Assembly: GCA_902765725.1 (NCBI GenBank)
Contig: CACXAT010000005.1
Span: 1 to 64,000, forward strand
Direction of reading: 5' to 3'
Source of the DNA: an uncultured Lachnospiraceae bacterium
GTDB lineage: Bacteria > Bacillota > Clostridia > Lachnospirales > Lachnospiraceae
DNA length: 64,000 nt
How positions within the stretch are numbered: the first letter of the stretch is position 1; every line of letters begins with the position of its first letter. A model generated the notes under the pieces. It saw nothing but the letters and a program-made list of their open reading frames with translations. It was not told the DNA's origin and did not search any database. The position numbers and the translations under genes are program-made. Of this stretch, positions 1 through 7,257 are shown piece by piece.

Positions 1-1
1 T

Positions 2-184
2 GCACGGCCGGCCGCCTTGGACGGCGGTTCGAAAGACGTAAGCGGTACGGCAGCCAAAGATACCATCTCCATAGGATCAGGCGATCGCGTCAGCGGAGCC
101 GGCCGCATGGGGATGGAGGTTCATGCAGGGATATGGAGGTGGCAGGATGTTTCCCAGAACCATGTCATTCAGCTTTTTCAGTAA
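2..184 (+). CDS. C-terminal end of an unidentified upstream gene (partial)
   Basis: This frame is open from the window edge to a TAA at 182-184 and encodes about 60 residues rich in Gly, Asp and Ser, ending in WRWQDVSQNHVIQLFQ. I do not recognise the family. Third positions are GC-rich like the genes downstream, while the overlapping frame is Arg-rich and looks like a shadow. Two short rival readings overlap the end: a 50-residue frame at 147-299 with a GGAGG 7 bases ahead of its ATG, and a 68-residue frame at 133-339. Neither resembles anything known. The partial gene is the best reading, but confidence is low because its start lies outside the window. Confidence 0.35.
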   Translation, partial: ARPAALDGGSKDVSGTAAKDTISIGSGDRVSGAGRMGMEVHAGIWRWQDVSQNHVIQLFQ

Positions 185-345
185 AGGCTTTACGATTCCT
201 GAATCATACCGGAATCCGTCTGAAAGGGAACGCTTTTTACGCGGCATGCACAAAGTTCATGGACGATCCGGTCCTGGGCATCATCCTCTCGACGGATGAT
301 CAGGAAGAGGAGCGCGTGATTCTGGAGTGTGCTTACTGAATCAGT

Positions 346-402
346 TTCCTTTATTAAACGGAAAAATCAGATTTGAATAACAGATTGAAAATGAGATACA
401 GT
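346..402 (+). promoter_or_regulatory. Operator palindrome plus promoter, copy A
   Basis: A 14-bp near-palindrome at 348-361 (CCTTTATTAAACGG) lies exactly 25 bp upstream, start to start, of a -35-like TTGAAT at 373-378. A -10-like TACAGT follows at 397-402 after an 18-bp spacer. The same arrangement recurs at four other sites up to 13.5 kb. It should drive the flavodoxin-fold reductase gene that starts at 449. The position, well upstream of the -35, suggests an activator site. The regulator is not proven. Confidence 0.6.
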
Positions 403-448
403 AACTGCAGAGCAACAATACTGTGAAGAGACCGAAAGGAGGAACAGA

Positions 449-1411
449 ATGAAAGTACTCGGAATCTCCATGGGGAGAAAGAATGAGCGCAGTGACATCT
501 ATTGTAAGCAGGTGCTGATGGGCGTGGAGGCTGCGGCTAAGGCTTCCGGCAAAGACATTGAGGTCGAGTTCATCAATACCGTTACTATGAATATCGGACA
601 GTGCCGCGGCTGCGGAGCCTGCAGCAAGGCGCCGGACGGCAAGATCAAGTGCATCCTGAAGGATGATTATCTGGAACTGGAAGAGAAGGTTCTGGACGCG
701 GACGGCATCGTCATCTCCGCTCCGGTCTATTCCGTCGGCATCGTCGGACAGCTGAAGAACTTCCTCGACCGTTTCGGCGCGGCGCATGACAGAGCTTCCA
801 TGATCGATGAGCAGAACAAGCGCAGGGAAGATGGACGTCCGCTTCTGGATGAGAGATACTTCAAGGACCGTTACTGCAGCTATATCGCGGTAGGCGGCGC
901 ATGGACCGAAGACTGGACCTGCCTGGGCCTTCCGATGATGCATCTGTTCAGCTGCTCCCAGGCCATGAAGGTCGTCGGACAGATCAATGCCAATGACCAG
1001 GGCCGCAAGACCAGCCCGTTCCTGGATCAGCCGATGATGGATGACATGTTTGCCATGGGCGAGAATCTGGCAAACAACCTGGGCGTTCCCTATGACGAGA
1101 CAACATGGTTTGGCAAAGAAGGAACATGTCCGGTCTGCCATCTGAACCTCCTGATGGTGAACGGCACCGATACCGTGACCTGCCCGGTCTGCGGCATCCA
1201 CGGCAAGATCACCCTGGAAGAGGGCAAGCTGAAGGTGAACTTCCCGCCCGAACAGGTGAAGAGAGCGCGCAATACCATCAACGGCCTGAACGAGCATCAT
1301 GCCGAGATCGGTGAGATGATGCGCATCTGCATCCCAATCCTGCAGGAGAAGAAGGACTTCCTGGCGGAGAAGAAGAAAGAGTACATGGCATACAAGCCGA
1401 AGTGGTCGTAA
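449..1411 (+). CDS. Flavodoxin-fold NAD(P)H-dependent FMN reductase-like oxidoreductase, paralogue 1
   Basis: The 320-residue protein begins with the flavin-binding strand-loop of the NADPH-dependent FMN reductase / iron-sulfur flavoprotein group (VLGISMGRKN). A cysteine cluster follows at C52, C55, C58 and C68 (C-x2-C-x2-C-x9-C), then the ISAPVYSVGIVGQLKNFLDR stretch typical of this fold. The C-terminal third has two CPVC pairs (C227/C230 and C245/C248), a probable zinc ribbon. A paralogue at 28468-29493 shares all these features. The expected role is cytoplasmic flavin-dependent reduction, perhaps of an enone or flavonoid aglycone, but no substrate can be read from sequence. The start has an AGGAGG 7 bases upstream, and the gene sits behind operator copy A and ahead of a terminator, so it appears monocistronic. 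Confidence 0.8.
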   Translation: MKVLGISMGRKNERSDIYCKQVLMGVEAAAKASGKDIEVEFINTVTMNIGQCRGCGACSKAPDGKIKCILKDDYLELEEKVLDADGIVISAPVYSVGIVGQLKNFLDRFGAAHDRASMIDEQNKRREDGRPLLDERYFKDRYCSYIAVGGAWTEDWTCLGLPMMHLFSCSQAMKVVGQINANDQGRKTSPFLDQPMMDDMFAMGENLANNLGVPYDETTWFGKEGTCPVCHLNLLMVNGTDTVTCPVCGIHGKITLEEGKLKVNFPPEQVKRARNTINGLNEHHAEIGEMMRICIPILQEKKDFLAEKKKEYMAYKPKWS

Positions 1412-1425
1412 GAGAGCGGTTGGAA

Positions 1426-1460
1426 GGCCCTGCGCAGTAATATGCGCAGGGCCTTTGTGT
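1426..1460 (+). terminator. Rho-independent terminator after the flavodoxin-fold reductase
   Basis: An 11-bp perfect stem (GGCCCTGCGCA at 1426-1436 with its complement at 1443-1453) with a 6-base loop is followed by TTTGTGTT. It lies 15 bases after the reductase stop codon. Confidence 0.8.
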
Positions 1461-1516
1461 TGCCGTTTATAAAAGGCAAAAGAAGATTTGAGCAATCTGA
1501 CATCCTGCAGTACTCT
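1460..1516 (+). promoter_or_regulatory. Operator palindrome plus promoter, copy B, pointing into the regulator gene from its 3' end
   Basis: The core CCGTTTATAAAAGG at 1463-1476 is 25 bp upstream of TTGAGC (1488-1493). TACTCT (1511-1516) follows after a 17-bp spacer. The geometry matches copies A, C, D and E. Unlike those, no plus-strand gene follows within 2 kb: transcription would run antisense through the regulator gene on the minus strand. Either it makes an antisense RNA or it is a remnant of a rearranged operon. Confidence 0.5.
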
Positions 1517-1539
1517 GTGTTAGAGACTGCAGACAGAAG

Positions 1540-3477
1540 TCAGAGGTAGGAGCGGAGCATCTCCTCCAGCGCCTTGCGGGTGCGGAGGCTTCCGATGTCT
1601 TCCTGCCGGTTCATCCTGTAGATGCCGCGCTTGATGCGGAAGATCAGCGGCCTGTCTTCGAGACGGAAGGAAGCCGTGAGGATGATCCGGATCCTGCAGC
1701 TGCCCCAGTTCATCCGGTGCTTCAGCATCGCTACAGACAGCTGGGTCCGGTTCGCCGGGGTAAGGGCGAACTGGAAGAGGGCGCCTGACTGGATGGCATT
1801 GCTGCACAGGGATTCACGGTGCAGGAGAGATGCCGTATACTCGGATCCGACTGCTCCGGTCTCCACCAGTCCGGCGGACAGCTCCTCGATTGCGGAGAAC
1901 ACAGAGGAGAATTCGCATCCTTCCTTCCAGATCGCGTGGGCAAAGAGCGAATCCATCGAAGGCATCTGCGGATAGAACCGAAGAAGCATGTTCTCCTGGA
2001 TATAGGTTTCGATGCTTCTGATATCTGCCGGGGTGACGTAGGGAGAGATCTCGACCACATCGGTTCCGGGAGCGTCTGTGACCGTCTTATGAACTGTGGA
2101 CAGCACCAGATCCGTATCAGTAAAATCGTACATACTCTTTGCGTTCACGGGCAGGAGAGCCGTTACGTTCAGGTAGTTGTTGAAGGCGCCCAGGATGCGT
2201 CTCTTGATTGCCCAGGCGATGGACATATGCTGGTGACAGAGGATGACCGTGCGGGGTTTGCATTCCGGATGATTGTGCAGGAAGAACTCCAGTGCTCCGG
2301 AGGTGCAGTGGGCGATATGCAGGAGCTCCCATTCTGACAGATGGGTTCCTTCCCGCTCATACCAGATGTCCTCCAGCAGCCATGCCAGCTCTGTCTCAAC
2401 GAGCAGACGCTGCTTGACCTGTTCCGGGCGGTTCTGGGAGATCATGCGGTGGAACGGATCCAGCAGATAGCGGATATCCTGGAGGATTGTGATGTAGAAG
2501 TCCTCATCACCTGTAAAGTCCAGTCCATAGTGATCCCGGACAGCCTGCAGATAGGCATCCGCCAGACCGATGGCAGAAGCTGAGAACTCCTGGCCTGCGG
2601 TATCAAAGGAGAGTCTGGAGGGGTCCATCATATGCCCGGATGCGATCAGCTGATAGATGCGGTCCGCCTCCTGAGGCGGGATCGTGATCTTCAGTCTGGA
2701 AGAGAGGGCATCTGTCAGCTCCTCAGCCGCCCGGGCGGCTGCTTGGTCGCTGCGCACGACCCGTTCTGTTTCCGGCAGGATGTGCCCTGCAGCGATGCGC
2801 TGATACATGATCGTGCAGGCAAGGTCCAGCTCGACCATGTTGGCATCCTCCATCAGGATGTTATGCCGGTTCAGATATTCGGGGATGATGTCGATGATCT
2901 CGTCCAGGAGAGTCTGGTTGAGGAAGGACATCCCGTAGACAGCATTGCTGCGGCCGTTGTAGTTCCAGTGTTCCATGAACAGGCTGCAGAGCAGATCCCT
3001 CCGCTTGACTTCATCCTGTTCAAAGGAGATGTCATTGTGCTGTGTGATGATCCGGATCCGGGGACCGTTCATCATATAGCGAAGACGCAGCAGGCGGATG
3101 TCATTTTCCAGGGTGGTATGGCTGACGAACATATCGTCTTCCAGATCAAAGCAGCTGAGCGGCTCATCGGCGGCGCACAGCTGGATGGCCAGGGCGCGGA
3201 TCCGGTCTTCCCTGGTGAAGAACGCCGTCTCGATCCGGTTGATCTCACGGATCTTCTCCGGATCCTCGGCATTGAAATAGTACCCCTTGCTGCGGATCGA
3301 CTCGATCCGGGCATGGTAAGGCTCCAGCTCATGGTTGATCGTGACGACGTCACTTCGGATCGTACGGGCAGAAGCATTCAGGATGGCGGCCAGCTCCTGG
3401 CCGGTGACCATGCCGCTTCGGTTCTGGATCGTATGAAGGAGCTTGCGCTGCCGGAGTGTGAGATTCAGAGATGCCAT
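1540..3477 (-). CDS. BglG/MtlR-family transcriptional regulator (HTH, PRD, EIIB-like and EIIA-like regions)
   Basis: The 645-residue protein starts with a winged-helix HTH (residues about 5-80, LTLRQRKLLHTIQNRSG), so it should bind DNA rather than the RNA bound by CAT-domain antiterminators. Then come two PRD-like helical regions (about 190-400), an EIIB-like segment (about 400-490) and an EIIA-like tail (about 500-640). The places where the family usually keeps phosphorylated histidines look altered: the EIIA motif that usually ends in Ala-Ile-Pro-His reads GALFQF here. No PTS permease is in the window, so the signal may not be PTS phosphorylation. The start was chosen for the AAAGGG upstream; a longer frame runs to 3579. 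It is a candidate regulator of the palindrome regulon, and it is divergent from the MFS gene. Confidence 0.75.
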   Translation of the reverse strand: MASLNLTLRQRKLLHTIQNRSGMVTGQELAAILNASARTIRSDVVTINHELEPYHARIESIRSKGYYFNAEDPEKIREINRIETAFFTREDRIRALAIQLCAADEPLSCFDLEDDMFVSHTTLENDIRLLRLRYMMNGPRIRIITQHNDISFEQDEVKRRDLLCSLFMEHWNYNGRSNAVYGMSFLNQTLLDEIIDIIPEYLNRHNILMEDANMVELDLACTIMYQRIAAGHILPETERVVRSDQAAARAAEELTDALSSRLKITIPPQEADRIYQLIASGHMMDPSRLSFDTAGQEFSASAIGLADAYLQAVRDHYGLDFTGDEDFYITILQDIRYLLDPFHRMISQNRPEQVKQRLLVETELAWLLEDIWYEREGTHLSEWELLHIAHCTSGALEFFLHNHPECKPRTVILCHQHMSIAWAIKRRILGAFNNYLNVTALLPVNAKSMYDFTDTDLVLSTVHKTVTDAPGTDVVEISPYVTPADIRSIETYIQENMLLRFYPQMPSMDSLFAHAIWKEGCEFSSVFSAIEELSAGLVETGAVGSEYTASLLHRESLCSNAIQSGALFQFALTPANRTQLSVAMLKHRMNWGSCRIRIILTASFRLEDRPLIFRIKRGIYRMNRQEDIGSLRTRKALEEMLRSYL

Positions 3478-3520
3478 GAATGTCCCTTTCCCCTGTCTGC
3501 CTGCGGACAGGAGACAGGAA

Positions 3521-3540
3521 GCGATCCGAATGCGGATCGC
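3521..3540. promoter_or_regulatory. 20-bp inverted repeat between divergent regulator and MFS genes
   Basis: GCGATCCG, a 4-base centre and CGGATCGC form a perfect dyad in the 137-bp space between the regulator start (3477, minus) and the MFS start (3615, plus). A second imperfect dyad (CTGTC...GACAG) lies at 3493-3510. These could be an operator for autoregulation or a leader hairpin. The sequence differs from the CCGTTTTAAAACGG operators. Confidence 0.4.
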
Positions 3541-3614
3541 AGATTCAGCAGGATTTATGCCGTACAGATATCTTATCACAGAATGTATGGGAAGACACAG
3601 AAAGGATGATGCTT

Positions 3615-4769
3615 ATGAAACCCTACAGTAAAGTCAGACTCTATCTTTCGATTGCCGCGATCTCCTTTATCCAGGGACTGCAGTTTTGCGTATCACCGGT
3701 GCTGGGAGACATCCAGGCACATTATCCGGATGTGAATGTGAGTCTGATCCAGATGCTGATCACGGCTCCGGGACTGTTTTCCCTGGTGGTTGCCCTGATC
3801 TCCGGCTGGCTGGTGCTCCGAATCACGAAGAAGCAGATGCTGGTCTTCGCAGGCCTGGTGGCCGGCGTGACCGGACTTCTCCCGTTCCTGTATGACAGCT
3901 TCACGCTGCTGCTGGTCTCCAGGACCGTGTACGGGATCAGCCTGGGGATCGCGACGACGATGAATGTGGCAGTGGTCGCGGAATTCTTTGAGGGAGAGGC
4001 CCGTGTGAAGGCCATGGGATTCCAGGCTGCCTCCGTCGGAGCCGGTATGGTAGTGACTACCGTATGCGCGGGGATCCTGGGAAGAAGCGGATTCCGCAAT
4101 TCTTATTTCATCAATGTGATCGGATTTATCTGCATGATCCTCCTGATCGTGTGCCTTCCGGAGACGGGGGTTGCGAAGGAGACAAAGACAGAGAAGATCC
4201 GCCTCAACGGCAAGGTATTCCTCATGGATCTCTTTGCCCTGCTTGAATTCTTCTTCCTGATCACCTATACGACCAATATTGCCATGCATCTGTCAGGCGC
4301 TCTTGCGGGCAATACATCGGTCTCCGGAACGCTCTCCGGGGTATTCTCCGGTGTTCAGATCGTGGCGGGGATCCTGCTGGGTGTCATCACGGCAAAGCTG
4401 AAGAAGTATACACCCGCTGCAGCTATGCTGAGCTTCGCGGCAGGCGCGGCTCTGCTGGCCCTGTTCCCGGGCAATATCGTGATGCTGACGATCAGTTCCA
4501 TCCTCTGCGGGATGTCACAGGGCGTATTCATTCCGACGGCGGCCACCTATCTGTCCAATCATGTGGCACCGGTGGCAACTGCGCTTGCTTCCGCGACCCT
4601 GACGGTGGCAATGAATACCGGACAGCTGCTCTCTCCGGTGGTCCTGAATACGACGGCGGCCCGGATCTTCGGTGAGACCACCACCACGGGCGTGTATGCG
4701 ATCAGTGCCTGCGGCATGACTATCTGCGCAGCGGCCATGTTCTTATGGAGACATTTCGCGAAGGACTGA
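3615..4769 (+). CDS. Major facilitator superfamily transporter
   Basis: The 384-residue protein is strongly hydrophobic with about 12 predicted membrane spans. It carries an MFS-type loop after span 2 (SGWLVLRITKKQ) and a span-4 motif (SRTVYGISLG). By family it is a proton-coupled carrier in the cytoplasmic membrane, with import of a sugar or phenolic compound or export of a product equally possible. The start at 3615 has AAAGG 9 bases upstream; ATGs at 3606 and 3609 are alternatives. It is divergent from the regulator gene, a common layout for a regulator and its controlled transporter. A second MFS carrier of similar size lies at 42934-44085. Confidence 0.8.
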   Translation: MKPYSKVRLYLSIAAISFIQGLQFCVSPVLGDIQAHYPDVNVSLIQMLITAPGLFSLVVALISGWLVLRITKKQMLVFAGLVAGVTGLLPFLYDSFTLLLVSRTVYGISLGIATTMNVAVVAEFFEGEARVKAMGFQAASVGAGMVVTTVCAGILGRSGFRNSYFINVIGFICMILLIVCLPETGVAKETKTEKIRLNGKVFLMDLFALLEFFFLITYTTNIAMHLSGALAGNTSVSGTLSGVFSGVQIVAGILLGVITAKLKKYTPAAAMLSFAAGAALLALFPGNIVMLTISSILCGMSQGVFIPTAATYLSNHVAPVATALASATLTVAMNTGQLLSPVVLNTTAARIFGETTTTGVYAISACGMTICAAAMFLWRHFAKD

Positions 4770-4830
4770 CAGGCAGCAGTCCTCACAGACAGACGGCAGT
4801 CTTGTCCGGCTTGAGGCAGCATTCAGCCGG

Positions 4831-4888
4831 ATTGCCGTTTTAAAACGGAAAAAGAGTATTTGAGCATCCCTTTCTCTTGCGGTACGCT
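4831..4888 (+). promoter_or_regulatory. Operator palindrome plus promoter, copy C
   Basis: The perfect 14-bp palindrome CCGTTTTAAAACGG (4835-4848), preceded by ATTG and followed by AAAA, is 25 bp upstream of TTGAGC (4860-4865). TACGCT (4883-4888) follows after a 17-bp spacer. It should drive the three-gene set alcohol dehydrogenase, 2-hydroxyacid dehydrogenase and OYE-like reductase (4930-9228). Confidence 0.7.
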
Positions 4889-4929
4889 GTGATCAGACAG
4901 ATAACAGCATACCTGTAAAGGAGGAAGGG

Positions 4930-6075
4930 ATGAGTTTTCATTTCTTTGTTAAAAGTAATCTTGAGTTTGGAGCCGGTTCAGCTTCGGTTCTTCCGGAACT
5001 GATCAGGAAACATGATCTGAAGAAGGTCATGGTCATCTATGACGGCGGCGTCAAGGCTGCAGGCATCGCTGAAAAAGTTCTCGCAGAAGTGAAAAAAGCT
5101 GAAGTCCCGTACGTGATCTTTGACGGTGTGATCCCGAACCCCACCAATGAGGTCGTAGAGACCGCGGCCGCTCTTGCGAAAGAGGAGCAGGTGGACGGTT
5201 TTGTGGCAGTCGGCGGCGGAAGCAGCATCGATACCGCGAAGGCCGTCAACGTTCTGATGACCAATCCCGGAACGATCGGGGAATACGGCGGCATCGGCAT
5301 GGTGAAGAACCCCTGCCTGCCCCTGATCGCGATCCCGACCACGGCAGGAACCTCCAGTGAGATCACCAACGTCAGCGCCCTGATCGACACGCAGAAGGTC
5401 GTCAAGTATGTTGTGATCGATGATAAGATCACTCCCTCTGATGTGATCGCCGATCCGGAATTCACAAGGACTGCTCCGGCCGGCGTGACAGCCGCTACGG
5501 GTATGGATGCCATCACCCACGCGGTGGAGAGCTATATCTCCAACATGGCGACTCCCCTTACAAGATACAATTCCCTCAAGGGTCTGCAGATCCTCTATCA
5601 GAATGTAGAGAAGGTTGTCGCAGACGGCAATGACATGGAGGCAAGGGAGCAGATGATGCTCGGATGCGTCATCACGGGATTCGGATTCTCCAACGCTAAT
5701 CTGGGCTTCGTACATGCCATCGCCCACACCCTGAGCGCTCATTTCGGACTGGCCCACGGCATGGCCAATGCCTGTGTGCTTCCCTATGTGATGGCATACA
5801 ACTCTGAGGCGGTTCCGGAACTGATGGTTGAGCTCGCCGAGGCGATCGGGCTTGAGAGGACCGGAGACATGGAGAAGGACCGCCTGCTCCTGGCCGATGC
5901 GCTGCTGGATCTGATCCGCAGACTGAAGATTAAGACCCTGTCGGAGCAGGGGATCGAGAAGAAGGACTTCGACATGCTGGCAGATGATGTACTGAAGGAG
6001 CCCGTACTCGGATTCAACCCGCGCCAGGGCGTGACCAAAGAAGACGTAATCGCAATTCTTGAAAAAGCATATTGA
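4930..6075 (+). CDS. Iron-containing (group III) alcohol dehydrogenase
   Basis: The 381-residue protein fits the Fe-dependent alcohol dehydrogenase family: an N-terminal NAD(P)-binding half with VAVGGGSSIDTAKA, then PTTAGTSSE, the metal-site segment GMDAITHAVESY (Asp and His ligands) and the C-terminal GFVHAIAHTLS and GLAHGMANA histidines. It should interconvert an alcohol and an aldehyde or ketone with NAD(P)H in the cytoplasm. AAAGGAGG lies just upstream of the ATG. It is first in a probable operon with a 2-hydroxyacid dehydrogenase and an OYE-like reductase, behind operator copy C. The substrate is unknown; keto-sugar or short carbonyl intermediates of glycoside breakdown fit the context. 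Confidence 0.88.
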   Translation: MSFHFFVKSNLEFGAGSASVLPELIRKHDLKKVMVIYDGGVKAAGIAEKVLAEVKKAEVPYVIFDGVIPNPTNEVVETAAALAKEEQVDGFVAVGGGSSIDTAKAVNVLMTNPGTIGEYGGIGMVKNPCLPLIAIPTTAGTSSEITNVSALIDTQKVVKYVVIDDKITPSDVIADPEFTRTAPAGVTAATGMDAITHAVESYISNMATPLTRYNSLKGLQILYQNVEKVVADGNDMEAREQMMLGCVITGFGFSNANLGFVHAIAHTLSAHFGLAHGMANACVLPYVMAYNSEAVPELMVELAEAIGLERTGDMEKDRLLLADALLDLIRRLKIKTLSEQGIEKKDFDMLADDVLKEPVLGFNPRQGVTKEDVIAILEKAY

Positions 6076-6111
6076 GAATCACCTGATGATCCATACAAGG
6101 AGGAAATGATC

Positions 6112-7167
6112 ATGGCAAAGAGAAAAATGGCACTGTGCACACCGATCCCGGAAGACAAGCTGGCTTTCATCAAAGAGCAGTGTGACATCACGATCTGCGG
6201 TGAGCTGAAGCACGGCAAGGGCAATGTGACAGAAGACATGACCCGTGAAGAGTGCATGGGCAATGAGCTGGTCGTTCTTGGAGATGAGTACGCCGGAGCT
6301 GATACCATCAAGGCATGGGCAGACGCGGGCATGAAGTTCCTCGGAGTAGCGAAGGGAACACCGGCAACCGTTGATTACGACGCGATCGCGGATGCTGGCC
6401 TGCAGCTCTCCTATACCCCCGGCCGCAACCGTGTGGCAGTTGCTGAGTTCACCATCGGCCTGATGATCGCCGCAGCCAGAAAGATGACGCTGAGCGCAGC
6501 CGGCCTGATGAAGGGCGAGCATACCTCTGAGGCATGCGACATCTACGATGTCCCGGATGTCAAGAACGTTACCTTCGGACCGCTGGATGAGAAGCATCCG
6601 TTTGTAGACTACGGCATCGGATTCGAACTGTACGGCAAGAAGCTCGGCATCGCCGGATACGGTGCCATCGGCCGTGAGGTCGCAGTCCGCGCGAAGGCCT
6701 TCGGCATGGAGATCCTGGCATACGATCCCTTCCAGGATCCGGAGAAGATCAAGGCTGACGGAGCGATCCCGGTCGATCTGGACACCATGCTTGCCGAGAG
6801 TGATATCGTCAGCATCCACCTTCCGGTCATTCCTTCCACCAAGGCGACCGTCAATAAGGACTGGTTCAGCAAGATGAAGAAGACCGCGATCCTGGTCAAC
6901 ACTGCAAGAGCCTATGTTGTGGACCAGAAGGATCTGATCGAGGCACTGGAGAACGGAGACATCGGCGGAGCTGCCATCGACGTATACTGGAAAGAGCCGG
7001 TTCCGGTCAACCACCCGCTGCTGAAGATGCGCAATGTAGTCTGCACGCCTCATATGGCCGGCCTTACCACCGACGTAGACGGATGGTCCGGAAAGATGAT
7101 GGGAGATGAAGTCATCGCATACCTGAAGGGTGAGCCGAGAAAGTACCTGTGGAAGCTCAGGAAATAA
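6112..7167 (+). CDS. D-isomer specific 2-hydroxyacid dehydrogenase family protein
   Basis: The 351-residue protein has the Rossmann motif GIAGYGAIGREVA, the NTARAYVVDQ segment holding the catalytic Arg, Glu in WKEPVPVNHPL and the catalytic His in CTPHMAG. It therefore keeps the Arg-Glu-His set of NAD-linked 2-hydroxyacid dehydrogenases. An insertion around residues 145-170 separates the halves. It should reduce a 2-ketoacid, or oxidise the hydroxyacid, in the cytoplasm. The start at 6112 has AAGGAGG 8 bases upstream; an ATG at 6106 is too close to it. It follows the alcohol dehydrogenase by 36 bases and looks co-transcribed. Confidence 0.87.
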   Translation: MAKRKMALCTPIPEDKLAFIKEQCDITICGELKHGKGNVTEDMTREECMGNELVVLGDEYAGADTIKAWADAGMKFLGVAKGTPATVDYDAIADAGLQLSYTPGRNRVAVAEFTIGLMIAAARKMTLSAAGLMKGEHTSEACDIYDVPDVKNVTFGPLDEKHPFVDYGIGFELYGKKLGIAGYGAIGREVAVRAKAFGMEILAYDPFQDPEKIKADGAIPVDLDTMLAESDIVSIHLPVIPSTKATVNKDWFSKMKKTAILVNTARAYVVDQKDLIEALENGDIGGAAIDVYWKEPVPVNHPLLKMRNVVCTPHMAGLTTDVDGWSGKMMGDEVIAYLKGEPRKYLWKLRK

Positions 7168-7202
7168 TCACGGACCTGATACAGGACAGTTAAGAAGCAT
7201 TC

Positions 7203-7232
7203 ATGCCTGCCGTCTGATCTGGCGGCAGGTAT
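7203..7232 (+). repeat. Intergenic hairpin between hydroxyacid dehydrogenase and OYE-like reductase
   Basis: ATGCCTGCCG and CGGCAGGTAT (7203-7212 and 7223-7232) form a 10-bp stem with a 10-base loop and no T-run. It is more likely an mRNA processing or stability element than a terminator. Confidence 0.45.
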
Positions 7233-7257
7233 CCTTACACGAAAGGCAGGGACTGAC

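Noticed and set aside
341..1495. Long minus-strand open frame (384 codons) opposite the flavodoxin-fold reductase
   Set aside because: It mirrors the plus-strand gene, has no recognisable motif, spans a terminator, and the plus-strand gene has clear flavin and cysteine motifs with a ribosome binding site.
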